Below, piece by piece: positions 6,790-6,862 of a DNA stretch of 6,862 nucleotides. This DNA is from Rhodobacterales bacterium (lineage in GTDB: Bacteria > Pseudomonadota > Alphaproteobacteria > Rhodobacterales > Rhodobacteraceae), in contig JAAFHS010000133.1 in NCBI GenBank assembly GCA_013298485.1, positions 1 to 6,862 on the forward strand, written 5' to 3'. The translations under genes and the position numbers were made by a program. Each line of letters opens with the position of its first letter. The first letter of the stretch is position 1. The notes under the pieces are model-generated. The model had not been told where the DNA came from. It saw only the letters and a program-made list of their open reading frames with translations, and made no database searches.

Positions 6790-6862
6790 ATGGCTGGTGG
6801 CATGAATGCCGCCAGCCCCAACATAGCCCCGGACAGGCCCGTTATCCGCCAGCTTGATGAGG
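6790..6862 (+). CDS. mutL: DNA mismatch repair protein MutL, N-terminus only
   Basis: Only about 24 codons are present before the window ends. The end reads PVIRQLDE, which matches the characteristic opening of MutL just before its GHKL ATPase domain (the family continues with an AINRIAAGEVVERP-type segment, which lies beyond the window). MutL couples MutS mismatch recognition to strand processing. Two in-frame starts are possible. ATG 6790 has AAGGG five bases upstream and adds MAGG. ATG 6802 begins MNAASPN and has only GGTGG immediately before it. I chose 6790 on ribosome-binding-site spacing, with low certainty. None of the catalytic motifs can be checked. The gene follows the M16 pair by about 63 bases and has no evident functional link to it. 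Confidence 0.75.
   Translation, partial: MAGGMNAASPNIAPDRPVIRQLDE

Overview
This is a GC-rich, densely packed, all-forward-strand stretch of chromosome. Its gene content and order (heparinase-like protein, purH, lspA, a DUF3035 lipoprotein, two M16 peptidase-family genes, the start of mutL) look like a housekeeping locus of an alphaproteobacterium, most likely a member of the Rhodobacterales (Roseobacter/Rhodobacter group). That placement rests on recalled protein families and gene order, not on a database search. There is no mobile element, CRISPR array, tRNA, rRNA or sign of recent transfer. Base and codon use look uniform by eye.

Layout: (1) 1-1356, the C-terminal part of a heparinase II/III-like protein whose start lies before the window. 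(2) 1374-2963, complete purH, the bifunctional enzyme for the last two steps of IMP synthesis. (3) 2965-3438, lspA, the lipoprotein signal peptidase, beginning one base after the purH stop. (4) 3490-4017, a DUF3035 (BamF-like) outer-membrane lipoprotein with a clear lipobox, so it is a likely LspA substrate. (5) 4018-4090, a short gap with a perfect 6-bp inverted repeat, a weak promoter candidate and a strong Shine-Dalgarno sequence. (6) 4091-5419 and 5416-6726, two exported M16 proteins overlapping by ATGA. (7) From about 6790, the first codons of mutL, running off the window.

The middle of the window has an envelope-biogenesis theme: LspA matures lipoproteins, the DUF3035 lipoprotein probably belongs to or supports the outer-membrane beta-barrel assembly machinery, and the M16 pair should act in the periplasm. 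The two M16 proteins appear to split one active site. The first carries the zinc motif HFLEH plus a distal Glu but lacks the substrate-binding Arg of the R/Y pair. The second lacks every zinc ligand but keeps the R/Y pair. They are best read as subunits of one heterodimeric peptidase. purH and mutL are metabolic and DNA-repair neighbours with no evident functional link.

I found no previously undescribed system. The points most worth following up are the motif partition in the M16 pair, the lspA-lipoprotein-peptidase clustering, and the unexplained heparinase-like protein. No gene-free stretch exceeds about 75 bases.
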